Shown here: one piece after another, positions 47,651-59,600 of the stretch | Numbering within the stretch: position 1 is the first letter of the stretch | Layout: each line of letters starts with the position of its first letter | Origin: Ampelocalamus luodianensis | Lineage: Eukaryota > Streptophyta > Magnoliopsida > Poales > Poaceae | Direction: 5' to 3' | Length of the DNA stretch: 64,000 bases | Assembly (NCBI GenBank): GCA_036346255.1 | Contig: CM070628.1 | Location: 28,287,840-28,351,839, forward strand | Notes under the pieces: model-generated | The model's input: only the letters and a program-made list of their open reading frames with translations | Database searches by the model: none | Told to the model about the DNA's origin: nothing | Made by a program: the position numbers and the translations under genes

Positions 47651-48920
47651 ATGATTCGATATCGCAATCATTTGGTAGTACCTGCGGATCCTCCATTGAA
47701 GAGTCTAATTCTCAGAGAAGCTCATAATTCCAAGTTTTCTTTGCATCCTGGGAGTACCAAGATGTACCAGGATTTGAAGAAAATATTTTGGTGGAGCCAA
47801 ATGAAGAGGCAAATTGCTCGATATGTTGTTGAATGTGATATTTGCCAAAGGGTTAAAGTTGAACATCTGCCACAGTGGTACCTTCGACCTTTGCATATTC
47901 CACAATGGAAGTGGGAAGAGATCGGTATGGATTTTGTTCTTGGTCTTCCCAAGACTTCCAAGGGATCTGATGCCATTTGGGTGATCGTTGATCGTTTAAC
48001 TAAAGTGGCTCATTTTATTCCTGGCGGGACCGATTTCAATGGCAAGCAATTAGCGAGCTTTATATTGCGAGAATTGTTTGTCTTCATGGTGTTCCTAAAG
48101 TCATTGTTTAAATCGTGGTCCTCGGTTCACTTCCCATTTTGGAATAGCCTTCACCAAGGCTATGGGAGGCGAACTTTCTTTCGATCGCTTATCATCCTCA
48201 AACTAGTGGTCAAACTGAAAGAGTGAATCAAGTGATGGAAGATCTTCTTGAGCCTATGTGCTATCTTATAGCAAAGGCGGGAGAAATCTTTGCCATATGT
48301 GGAATTTTCCTACAATAATAGCTACCAAGCAAGTATTCAAATGTCACCTTTTGAAGCCTTGTATGGGAGAGCTTGTAGGACTCCATTGAATTGGTCTGAG
48401 TCTGGTGAAAGATCATTCTTTGGTCCAGACTTGGTAAGGGAAGCCGAAGAGCAAGTTCGACTGATTCGAGATTGCTTGAAAACTGCACAGTCTCGTTAGA
48501 AGAGCTATGCTGATCATCGCCGTCGTGAATTGAGCTTTGAGGTAGATGACCATGTCTATCTTAAAGTATCACCCATGAAGGGTACTCATCGTTTCGAGTA
48601 AAAGGAAGCTCGCACCTCGTTATATCGGACCCTTAGAATAATTGCCAGCGAGGAGTCAGTAGCTTATCAATTAGAACTACGAATCACTCTCAGCAGTGCA
48701 TGATACTTTTCATGTGTCTCAATTGAAGAAATGCCTTCGTGTTCCTATTGAGGCAACCGCTATGAGCATCTTGATCTCCAACCTGATCTTTCCTATCAAG
48801 AGCAACCGAGACGCATCCTCGACACAATGGAGCGCAGGACAAGAAATCGTCTTGTCAAGTTCTTGAAAATTCGGTGGGCTAATCATTAGAGGATGAAGCC
48901 ACATGGGAGCCTTGAAGATC
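47651..48920 (+). pseudogene. Gypsy integrase with chromodomain-like tail
   Basis: The HHCC zinc-binding part is at 47720-47860 (HPGSTKMYQDLKKIFWW, CDICQRVK). The core has WEEIGMDFVLGLPKTS and IVDRLTKVAHFIPG in 47900-48030. The second Asp block near 48110 and the Glu block (HPQTSGQTERVNQ, about 48190-48235) are in other frames. 48290-48499 reads VEFSYNNSYQASIQMSPFEA and YGRACRTPLNWSE. Near 48810-48910 RILDTMERRTRNR and FLKIRWANH then EATWE-like text resemble the chromodomain of chromoviruses, which guides insertion to heterochromatin. Confidence 0.88.
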
Positions 48921-49171
48921 GATGCGATTGAGCACCCCATCTCTTTGTTGTTTAGTACTTTCCTTTGAATCAAGAAAGGAAAGTTTAAACAAAGCAATGT
49001 AAACAAAGATGTAATAATAACACTATGTTGGTATGTAAGATTCTTCTTTGTTATCTTTGAAGAAATCAAAACAACGGATGTTGAATTTCCTCATAATTCA
49101 TTTCCATTTCACTTCTTCCTAATCTTAACTTGTTCCAAATCTGGGACGAGATTTTCCTTAAGAGGTAGGTT

Positions 49172-52100
49172 TGTAACAACCCCAATTTTATCAACATGAT
49201 AATAATGCATTATGAGCAGTAATAGGCTCTGTTCATATCATTCTTACTCTTAATCTCGATTGGGAGTTCTTTGTTACCAAATAAAACCTTCTTTTAGCCA
49301 AAGTCCAAAGACTTATTTAGAATATTTAAAGGAATACAAGATAAAACTTGTATTATGACTGGAAGTATTTTTATTAAAGCCTAGATAAATTATCTTGGCT
49401 AAAAATATTTTTGTTGCATTTTTAGAAATTATTTGGGCTTAAAGAAAAATTTATTGTCTTTAAATAAATATTTTCGGCTGAAATAAATATTTATGTATTT
49501 TACAAAGTGAAAATGTGGTTTATAAAATTTATCAGGAAATATATCATCCCAGTAGCTTACAAAAAATTTCATGATTTTATAAATTTATTTGCTATTTTTA
49601 AAGTCCCAGTCAAACCTTTTAAGTATTTGAATGGGTCTAGTCAATGAACCAGGTCTAGATCCAAACCTATCAACAGAGCGACTCGAACCATGTGTCTTGG
49701 TCCAACCAAATCAGTGTGAACCGGCTCTGTCACGTTCGCGCGCGAGCCCGAACCCCACGCGTGATACGAGCCGTTGATCTTCAATCGAACGGGTGAAGCT
49801 ATAACACTCCACGAGTTGTCCACGTATGCATTTTAATCTCCGCCGTTGGATCTTGATCTAACGCGCGAGATCGGTGTATGCAACCGGACAACTCTGGATC
49901 CTTATTCAATCTCCACCGTTCGTTTCTAATCCAACCGTGACGCCCTTTTCGTTTTAAACTTAAAGGCGCGCTTTTATCTCAGCCGTTAGATTCAAATCCT
50001 ACGGCTTTTCCCTTTCCCGCGTGTTATAAAGCCCGCTCCTGCGGACCATTGGATCTTCATCGTGTGCCCTGATTAGTGTATGCATGGACGACTCGGATCC
50101 CGCTGTCGTGGCCGTCCATCCTTGATCTAGCGGTGTCGCTTACTCCTATTTGAAATCGAGCGCGCATTTATGCGGCCTTTGGATTTCAATCCTCGACACC
50201 TTTTTGACCGTGGGCCTTTAAAGCCCAAAATCGGTGGATCGTTGGATTTCGATCGGGTGACCCAGGCGGTGTATGCAATCGGACCATCGGTTCCATTTTT
50301 ACATCTGGACCAGAAATCAAATCCAAGCGGTGTTGAGCCATCGCATCTAAAAGGGTGGCGTGTATATCTTTTAATTGATCGTTGGATTTCAATCCAGCGT
50401 CTCTCTTGAAAGCGAGCCGCGGCACCATCGGGATTTCGTTTTAATCTCGTTCGATCGATCTTGATCGATGCGGTCCATATTAAATGATACCGATTCAAAT
50501 CATTTAATCTCTCTATTTATCGTAGCGCCCATTTCCAATCGGGCGGTGACATTTGTTGAGCCTTTACGAGTGTGCGCGGTGAGGATGACAATGGGGCCCA
50601 CATGTCGGTTGGCTCTTATCTTCTTCCCTCTCTCTCATGCGCGAGTCTTCTCGGAAATCGAGGAGAGGAATTATCCCAAAGTTTTTGCAACTAATTTTTG
50701 GGATAATTAGCCTAAATGGACACCTCATCAAGCTCTAGACTTTTCCCAATTATCACAGTAGCTCAACTCCCACATATATAAACCCTAGTTTTTGGTCATG
50801 ACCATTGTTGACCACCAAGCTCATTTTCTTCCTTCTTGTGATGGAGTTCTTGCTCCTATCCTTTGCTTATCCATCCTTAAGCTGCGGCTTTACTTACAAT
50901 AAAGATTGGTTATCTTTTGTAGGTCAAATCGAGTTTGTTTCTGTCCATCATCATCGGTTTTACGAGTTTTTGGTATCTTTCCATCTTGGTAAGCCAAAAA
51001 CCTAGTTTCGACATCTTGAGCATCTTAAGAACTTAAGAAGCTCCTGTGAATCATTCTTTTAAGCATCGGTAGCTTCAAGCGGCTTTAAAGCGAAAAGTTG
51101 ATATTATACCTTTTCGGTTTTCATGTCATTTTCAAGACCTAGGGTTCTTCTGTCAACTTATCATCTTATTTAGGTTTTACTAAACCCTAGCGACATGACA
51201 AGTTGATCTTTCCATTCTTGTCATCATCTATTTTGACTCTTAGCTGAAATATGTCTCTGTTCTTTTGTCGGCTCAGCAGACAAAATAGGTTTTTGCTTTA
51301 GCTTTTGTAATCTAACTAATTAGGTTAGACTAAGGTTGGTTTGGGATATTAATTACCTAAAAGATCATGCTAAGATTCATTTATGAACTTTTGCATGATC
51401 TATACTTCTTTTTAGAAAATTGCAATCTGTCTGTTTTGACTCTTTTCAAATCGAAAGCTGGAACTTTGCAATAAACTCTAGTTCTGTCTTTTGAAAAGCG
51501 AGTAAGCTATATTATGTGTTATTATCACTATTATGGGTAGTTATGGCTTAAGCATCTTTGTTAATCATGCATTTCTTTATTGATCATGCAATTTCGATAA
51601 TTTATACTAGTTGTCGTTTTGGTATTTATTGGATTTTATTGCTTCTTTTAGAATCAGTTTCTATCAAGCTTTTGAATATACTTCAACAACTGAGCACAAT
51701 GTAAGTCTATTACTATCAAGGCAAGCATCCTCTTTGCACCATATTGATCCCAAATTTTGTACAATAGCTTTTACAAATCCAGTGATATCATGCATGCTAT
51801 TTTTCCGAAAATACAAAATGTGACTTGTAATAGCTAGCTATAACTTGACATGGTGGATTACCTTAATTATGACCATACACTCAACTCTAGTGTAATCTTG
51901 TATACTATATGGTCTATTTTGATTTGGCTTAGATATGCGATCTAGAGATTTTAGAGTTTGACAAGCATATCTTGTCAAACATGGGAATCACAATTGAACT
52001 ATTGTCATTTTAAACTCTTTGTCCAGTTTCTTTAAATCAGTCTTGTATTTGAAATTCAAATTGATCCGGACAAGAGGAAGCTAGCGATGGTGCTTTTGTG

Positions 52101-53508
52101 CACGAGATTGGGTTTGTGGTGGACTTGTCAAGGTTAATTAAGGACCGAACTCGACTATTCGGTTCAAGTCCCCACGTACTTCCACATCACGATGTATGGG
52201 CGCTGTTTGGTTAAGTAAAATGTTGAGACTATTGAGTTGGAAACAGAGAGTAAGAATATGTGTATTGACCTTGTATGGCATAGATGCTTTGAGTCCGAGG
52301 ACTGCGTTTTATGCCATGTGAGCTTTGTATGTCGATGTCGGATGTTCTTAGGAGGGTGAGGCGTATATGTGCCTCGTCGCATATACGATACCTTAATGGT
52401 GCCGATAGCATTCTACTATGGGTAGGGAACCCAATTCGCTTTAAATTGTTTGGATCGGCATTACGACACAACATGTGTGCCCTGTGGTTAGTAGGTGGTA
52501 TAGCCTACACTAGTGGGATGGCCACACATGGGGTCCAACTCAATAGTGTTGGCTTGTTGAAAATACCAAATCTTAGTTTCCCGGTCGGCATACCAAAGGA
52601 AGTATGTCATCATTCGGAGGCATCCGAAGGCAACGGACTAGCTAAGTCATGTGGGTAAAGATGTACACCCCTGCAGGTATAAAGCTGCTCGAATAGCCGT
52701 GTCCACGGTCATGGACGATAACTTGAACTAATATCACTGTATAGAAATTTTGATTTCCAAAATGTGGTTTCGGTTTGTTTCGGTTTGCATGAGGAATCAT
52801 GCAATGTCTTGTTTACTTTATGTCATTTACTTACTATTTTAAGCAAAGTTTGATTTATTAAATTGCTTTATCAAAATTTAGCCTTTGTAGGTTAAGATGT
52901 ATCGCTTTATGCAAATTTAAACCTTTATACCTTCCTGTTGTAACCTTATGCATGTAACAACTCTACTCCTTTGATTAGGCTCTAATAACCACTTTCTTTT
53001 ATTAGTTTGTGTAAGACTTGTGAGTACCTTCCGTACTCAAGGTGCTACCACCTATTGTTGCGGTGAGGATGGTTTCTCTATGAAGTACCAGTTAGCGCGA
53101 TCGGTGGCGCTAACGAGTAACGCTACTTCTTTCCTCCACGCAATTGCTGCGGGTGGATGAGGCCATTGGTGGACATTTTCCGTTTATTTTGCTTCCGCTG
53201 TATACTGTTAAAGTGACCAAGTCACTTAATATTGTAGTATTAACCGAATGATGTAACCTTATGTTTAATTATATCAATGTATGACTTGTATGTGTTTGAT
53301 GCAATGTTGATGAAGGATATATATGCAATGGTCGTTGATCCTGGGAACCATTGTGAATCATATATATCCGAATCTGCATGGATCATCACTTGTTAAATTT
53401 ATATCTTTAGCATGGTTTTTAATAAAGGGCGATCTTGTTCCTTCATTAACAATTGTGCTCTGATATGAATTTAATTAGTAACATTTCCAATAACCGGGGG
53501 TCCTCACA
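49172..53508 (+). repeat. 3' LTR of the Gypsy element
   Basis: TGTAACAACCCCAATTTT to GGGTCCTCACA. A purine-rich stretch AAGAGGTAGGTT (49160-49171) just before it is the likely polypurine tract. Full-length relative to the 5' LTR, including about 180 bases near 49265-49440 missing there. Differences from the 5' LTR concentrate at CAG/CTG/CCG words. Confidence 0.93.
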
Positions 53509-53834
53509 CAGGTCGCCTCAACCATCCTCGCCAGCGGAAGGAGGTTTGCCTGCCTCAAATTGCGTCAGAATAGATTAAGAACAAACTTTAGTCCACACGA
53601 AGTAGTCGTGTTGCAAATGAGTACACAAATATCGCAACTGCACGTACCTCGGAACCCAACATGGGTCCACCCTCCACGCCCACATGGGCGGGCGCTGCTG
53701 CAGCACACCAAGCTCAATCGCCAACTCACCTTCCCCGGGAAGGATGGTAATGAGGCGGCTACGATGATGCGCGTCAATAACCGGGTCAAGCAACTTGTAC
53801 GACCACTGAGTAGCGTATCCTGGGTACGCCATAC
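53509..53834 (-). pseudogene. Plant mobile domain gene, upstream exons
   Basis: Exon 53834-53648 (TTTCAG acceptor) reads GMAYPGYATQWSYKLLDPVI, then DAHHRSRLITILPG, ELGVLQQRPPMWAWRVDP and CWVP, with donor CCGAG|GTACGTG. The next exon starts at 53553 after TTTGAG and reads RQANLLPLARMVEAT up to the LTR boundary at 53508. This is the PMD N-terminal block, directly collinear with the exon at 38970 once the Gypsy element is removed. Sequence to about 53900 is the upstream intron. Confidence 0.8.
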
Positions 53835-53889
53835 CTGAAAATTCAGTGCATACTTTGTAAAAATAACTACTGTGCACAAATACAAACAA

Positions 53890-54715
53890 AATGTAAGTTC
53901 GAATCATTTTTATTTAGATATACAAACTGTATTAAGCTAATTTAGGTTGTTTTTTTTTCCTAGCTTCAATCAGGATTTTTTTTCCAATTTAAGATGGTCC
54001 ATGCTATTTTCCTAGTTAAAAAATACAGCATCAAGACAGTAATTATAGCGCACAAATGGAAACCAAAATTAAACAAACATTATTTTTATTAAGATCTACC
54101 TACCCTACTAAGCTACTTTACAATTTTTTACAGATTTTTAATACGAATCTTGCTACTTTCGTTGTTTAAAATGTGTCTCCAACATTTTTCAATTCTTTAC
54201 CGTGTGTAAATAAAAACAATAAATAAAGTTCATATTATTTTAACCTATGTACCAACTTCGTGTTTCCTTTACAATTTTAAAATGTGTCATGCTATTTTCT
54301 TAGTTTAGAAAGTATTTTCGGTAATTTTTTTTAGATTTTTAATATATGTCTTCCTATATTTGCAGATAGTATAGTGCAACAACAACACAATATCTACACA
54401 ATTAACTAAACTATACACAACTTAAATGATGTACTATATAGAACTGCTAAAATTATCTACTCGTATGAATTCTATGTCGCTATTTTTATTTGCTAACCAA
54501 TGAGGTTTCGAAATAATATATGAAGTTGCAAAAATATGTACCTGCAAAATGACCGACCAAATCTGAACCTCGACCAAATCTGAACATCCGTCTCTCTTTC
54601 CTCCGCTAAGAACTGGCAGAACTTCACTACGTCTTTTCTCTCCCTCTCCTTCTCTCTCATCACTCTCCCTTTTTTTCTGAAATAAAAATGTCATTTTCCA
54701 CCGATTTTAGAGGCT
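53890..54715. other. AT-rich intergenic or intronic DNA
   Basis: Upstream of the plant-mobile-domain exons. Contains repeated words TTTTTTAGATTTTTAATA near 54130 and 54330, and a TC-rich tract CTCTCCCTCTCCTTCTCTCTC at 54637-54658. No gene recognised. Confidence 0.4.
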
Positions 54716-54719
54716 TTTA

Positions 54720-54970
54720 TATATAGACCTCACTAGCAATAGGAAAACGTGGTTTCATGTCGCCATTTCAACTGACGACAGGAACACCATTTAATTCCTA
54801 TCGTCAGTTGAAATGACGACAGAAAGTTGGACTAGCGACAGCAGGTTCATAGGCTCCCTGTCGCCATTTCAACGAGCGACAAGGAGCTAGTTTTGTGAAT
54901 TTTTTTGACTATTTATTCTTGTAACTATCTTTTTAAAAAAGTATTATTTTTTTTTAAAAAAAATCCCCAA
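54720..54970. repeat. Second copy of the GACGACAGG foldback family
   Basis: Shares with 35225-35650 the internal segments GTCGCCATTTCAACTGACG and TCGTCAGTTGAAATGACGAC. It also shares the right end CTAGTTTTGTGAATTTTTTTGACTATTTATT-like text (54889-54920) and the following poly-A/T tract. Shorter; the left AT-rich arm is not clear. Confidence 0.6.
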
Positions 54971-55168
54971 ACAAGCCCTTATTGGTAATAGAGGGAGGGA
55001 GTACGGCGCGGGAGTGGTTGATTGGCAGAAATCTTTGGCAAAAACGGTAGCAAATAGTGCCCTTCCACTTCGCACACCCCACCATTGAGCCATCGTCCGC
55101 AATTCCATCATGTCAAAACCGAGTCCGACTTATTTCACCATTTTTGCTACAGAAGTAGTAGTAGCTTA

Positions 55169-56215
55169 GGGTCCGTTTGGTTGGTGGAACGAGGTTGAAC
55201 CGGATGGTTCCGTTCGGGATATGGGCTCATCCAAGCGTTTGGTTGGTTGAATCGTACCAAACGATCCTAGATGGAATGGTTCCATCTGAGGGAATATTCT
55301 CTTTTTATGCTGTATGGTTCCATTCCACAAAAATCGACTGAATGACATGGTTCAACATGGTTCTCCCATGAAATTCGTTGCAATTAATGCATCAATAGTT
55401 TGATGTACGAGCTTCATATGACCATATTTTCTAAACTGAGTATCCAATTTGCGATCCGATTGAACCGTTGTGTTTCTTGTCATTTAATTAACAAAACAAG
55501 GCCACTGTTAGCATATTTTGGAACTCTATTCAACCCACACAAAAATTCAAACTCTATTCAACAACCTAAGCTAGATTTGAATTTAGTTTAAGCAAATAAC
55601 ACTTGAAAAGTGAGGTTTAAAATTTTATTTGAGTATTAGCACATCCCAGGAACCTCCGATCGGACGGTCCGAACAGATCAACCTGTTCGGACGGTTCGAA
55701 TGTCTCCTCCGATCGGGATCGTCCGATACATTCGGGCGGTCCGAACGTCTCCTCCGACCGGGACCATCCGATTCCGATTGGATGGTCCGAACATACTTGG
55801 ACTCTATAAAATAGCAATTTTTTTTTTCTAAAATCTTGAAATAATTCAGAGAGGTTCTTGGGATGTGCTAATACTCAAATAAAATTTAAAATCTCGCTTT
55901 TCAAGTGTTATTTGCTTAAAATAAATTCAAACCTAGCTTAGGTTGTTGAATAGAGTTTGATTTTTTAGGTTTTTCTCAATGTTGTTTTTGTTTTTGTTTA
56001 TAGAATCTAAATATTTTAGATGAATAAAATAAACTTTAATTAAATCCAAAAATATTTTATTAAATTTTTATGTAATTTTCTTGAGAAAGGAAGAAAAGAA
56101 AAGAATTATGTCCATCTAAATACAACTTCATTCATCAAACCAAATACCATCCAGAACCATCCTATTTAAAGAATCAAATAAAATCATATATTATCTTATC
56201 CGACCAACCAAACAT
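55169..56215. mobile_element. MITE-like element with GTTTGGTTGG ends
   Basis: The left end GGTCCGTTTGGTTGGTGG and right end CCGACCAACCAAACATCG are inverted relatives; sub-copies GTTTGGTTGGTTGAATCG occur inside near 55238. AT-rich, non-coding, about 1.05 kb including a nested foldback. It resembles the hAT/PIF-like 'GTTTGG' MITEs of grasses. Target duplication not established. Confidence 0.5.
55548..55960. repeat. Foldback with 110-bp arms nested in the MITE-like element
   Basis: Arms 55548-55656 and 55851-55960 are inverted copies (AACTCTATTCAACAACCTAAG against CTTAGGTTGTTGAATAGAG-type text, over 90% matched). The 194-base centre carries repeated palindromic words CGGACGGTCCGAAC or CGGGCGGTCCGAAC and CTCCTCCGATCGGGA. 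It also has a TATA-like CTATAAAATAG at 55803-55813. Confidence 0.85.
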
Positions 56216-56222
56216 CGTACTT

Positions 56223-56647
56223 ATGTCATATCATGCACGAGCCATCCCACCCATCCTCTACCATCGCATTCACCAAAGCTGCCTTAGTCCACGCTCACAG
56301 CATAAGCGAAGTCGTCAGGAGCGGTCTCCACGAAGCGGTCGCCCGAATTACGCCTGTGCCCAACCCTCCGTGCCGCCTCTGGCCTCCGCCCCGGGGGCAA
56401 GTCCGTCATTTCCTAATCCTCCTGTTTTTAGGAATCATTCCCCGATACGATACCCCAAGAAAGCCAGAAGAGCTCCCTTCCCCCAAGAAAAGCGAGACGA
56501 CGCGAGGGAGGGAGTGGAAGCGAAGGAGCCACCGGCCAAGCAAGCAAGCCCTAGGCGACGCGACCGACGGCGAAGGCATCGCGTGCTCTCGTGTACGCGC
56601 GCTGCTCTCCTCGGCCCCGGATTCGGGTTGATCCGATCGGCTCGGCC
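56223..56647 (+). promoter_or_regulatory. Makorin promoter and 5' UTR region
   Basis: GC-rich sequence directly before the makorin ATG, with GA-rich (GAGGGAGGGAGTGG) and GCGACGCGACCGACGG segments typical of grass 5' leaders. No clear TATA box. Overlapping open frames on + (56223-56693, 56233-56631) look like GC-rich noise. Confidence 0.5.
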
Positions 56648-59600
56648 ATGTCGACCAAGAGGTAATTCGATTCGATTCCCACGTTTGGGTTAGGTGCCCT
56701 GTTTCGTGGGATTTGAAGCGCGGGTTGGATCAAGATTTACGTGCGGTGGGAGCCTCGTGGGGTTCCGGTACGGTGCCGTTGAGCTGTGGATTGAGGTGGA
56801 TTGAGCTTGCCTGGGAACCTAGGGTTGGCGGGAGCTGAGAAGATTCGTTTATGCTTAGAATTTTAGCGCGACCGCTTTGGGAGTTGAGTTCGTGGGAAGA
56901 ATGGGGTGGCCAGCCTTTGAGCTGGGGCACTGAATGTTTCTCGGCAGTAGGGGCACCTAGGGGTAGTTAAGCTGATATGCGCTTTGAAGCAAATAATTAG
57001 GAGATTATTTGCATTTGTTTTAGCTATCGGTGCGATCTTTTTGTCGGGAAGTCGATTTTGAGTCCGGTACCTCTTTTTTGCTTGCAACTGATAGTAAAGA
57101 TGACATAGGTTGGTGCAGGATTTTATGTTTTTGGATGGTTCTGTATATTATGATGCCACGTAGATTAAGTACGGCAAATCGGTTTCAGTTTAATTGTGGT
57201 GCATGTGTTGCTTGTTTGGTTCTATAAACACCAGGTTATGCTCGGGGTTGAGGTCTGTGAATTTCACTAGAGGTTCTTTATAGATGGAGCCTCCAAATTT
57301 TAATTCACCTGGCTGTATGTTGTAAATTCGAATGGCCGGTGAATTCTGATGCAGTGACGAAGGAAGTCCAGTGCGAAGTTCTGCATTTTAGACAAAACAA
57401 CAAATGAAAATAATGGTGGTGATGCCTTTGATGAATAGTGACAATCATTTTTTAAGTATGCTGAAAGTGGCAACCATGGAAATTTGGAGCAAAAAAGGAA
57501 ACCTTAAGACAATGAGAAGTATTATGTTTGCGTAACTAGGGCATCTTTCACTGAGATACAAATTTCTGCATGGACCATGCGTTCTTGTTATGCTCTGTAT
57601 TTACTTTGTAAGAGTATTATTGTGAAACCTGCTTTTCTTGTCCTTGTATAGCAGAAACTGCTGTTATCAATATAAAAATGTCAAAATATATGAAGAATTG
57701 TTAAAGAAAAGGAAAAAAAAATGTAACTCAATCTTAATATCTGTCAGGAGATATGCAACTCCTTCTGATTGTTCAATCGAATTGGCAATCTATGCATCAC
57801 CCCTTCGCCCCTTCCCATAGCTTCACTATCAGTTTACATTTTCTTTACTCAAGAAACAATATTGTGACAGGAAAAGGCTCCATAAAAACTAATTATTTTG
57901 TTTCATTTCAAATTATTTCCTGCCTGGGATGAAACCAACAATTTTGGTAGTTTGCTTACAGGTCTTTTTGTTGTGTTGCTGATCTACCAGGGTTCTTTGC
58001 AAGTTCTTCATGCATGGAGCTTGCTTGAAAGGAGATTACTGTGAGTTCTCCCATGACTGGAGTGACCAACCAAATAATGTAATGTATTAGTAAACATCGG
58101 ATGTGGCTTAGTTTCATTGCCAGACTCAAAAATGGATATCTTCTAGTGTTTCTTACTGTGATGCTTGTTTGCTCAGGTTTGCACATTTTACCAGAAAGGT
58201 GCATGCTCGTATGGTAGCCGTTGCAGATATAACCATGTCAAAGTTTGTCGTAACCCCACACTGCCTCCACCATCATCAAGTACTACAACATGTGTTGCAT
58301 CTACTTCTCTTCAACTTTTAAGTTCTGGGCGTTCTCTTCACATGGGACATCAAACAGATTCAAGCAACCAAAGACAACAGATATCTATGGATATGCTGGC
58401 ACATTCTGCAAGTAAGCCTGCATGGAGAAATGATTTTCAACATGACAGTGTGTCAGATGATGGGATTGACTGGTCATCCAATCGAACTGTGCAAAACCAA
58501 ACATCCATGAAACTTGCTGAACTGCCAATTTGTTCTTTTGCTGCTGCTGGTAATTGTCCTTATGGGGAAGAGTGCCCTTACATGCATGGAGATTTGTGCA
58601 CAACCTGTGGGAAAATGTGCTTGCATCCTTATCGTCCTGATGAGAGGGAGGAACATATCAAGTTATGTGAGAAAAGCCACAAGCGCCTTGAGGCTTTGAA
58701 ACGCAGCCAAGAGATAGAATGCAGTGTCTGCTTGGACCGTGTGCTCTCAAAGCCTACTGCTGCTGAAAGGAAGTTTGGACTGTTATCTGAATGTGATCAT
58801 CCCTTCTGTATTTCATGCATTAGAAATTGGCGTAGCAATTCTCCTACATCTGGTATGGATATGAACTCAGCATTGCGGGCTTGTCAATATGTCGCAAACT
58901 TTGTACTATGTCATTCCAAGTGTTCTTTGGTACTTCTCGAAGGAGGAAAAGATGGAGATCACTGAAAGCTACAAAGCCAAGCTCAAGTAAGATTGGCATT
59001 TTCATATATTTAGTTGCTTCTTGTTTTGTGTCATGTCTCTTGTGTGATCTGTGTCCTAAATTCCTAATTTTTGTAAGTGAGATTAGAAGTTTACAAATAT
59101 TTCAGCTGTTCATAGTCAGGCATATACCTTATCTTTACTTGAATGAGTGAGTCATAGCGATGTACTAGAAAATGTCATTTCTTATCATCTTTGCCTCAGA
59201 TTCACATTTCCTTTTGTTTTTGAAATATCCAAGCCGATATGTTTCATGAGAAGCCATTTAAGATGAATGCTATTATGCACCTTAGTACTTGATTAATGTC
59301 CTACTTTCTAACCTACAAGTATACTACTGCAGGTCTATTGATTGCAAGCACTTTGATTTTGGAACCGGTACTTGTCCCTTTGGGACAAGCTGTTTCTACA
59401 AGGTAGAAAATTCTATCTTTATATACTATAAACATGTGAATTCAATGCAGCTGATGTACTTTTGTGGACTGTCAACAACAAATTCATTAGTTATCTCTAG
59501 CCAGATAGTTTGAGAGCGCAGTACCACTCTACCAGACCAGTTCTATCCCTTCTAACTGTTAGCAGTAACTGGTCTATATGGAACACTAGCTGGCTACCTT

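Larger units (their letters stand above)
38971..53508 (+). mobile_element. Tekay/Del-like Gypsy LTR retrotransposon, 14.5 kb
   Basis: Two LTRs (38971-43164 and 49172-53508), an initiator-Met-tRNA primer-binding site next to the 5' LTR, and gag, protease, reverse transcriptase, RNase H, integrase and a chromodomain-like tail in Gypsy order. Flanking 5-mers are CCGGT (38966-38970) and CAGGT (53509-53513), a target duplication differing at one base. The insertion is in an exon of the plant-mobile-domain gene, opposite in orientation to it. The coding region is broken in many places, but most breaks are single-base or few-base indels. LTRs are much more alike than the broken coding region suggests, so sequence error is a live explanation. 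Confidence 0.93.

Noticed and set aside
56223..56693. Plus-strand open frame upstream of makorin as a separate protein
   Set aside because: GC-rich 5' leader with two overlapping frames and no domain; it runs through the makorin start codon in another frame.
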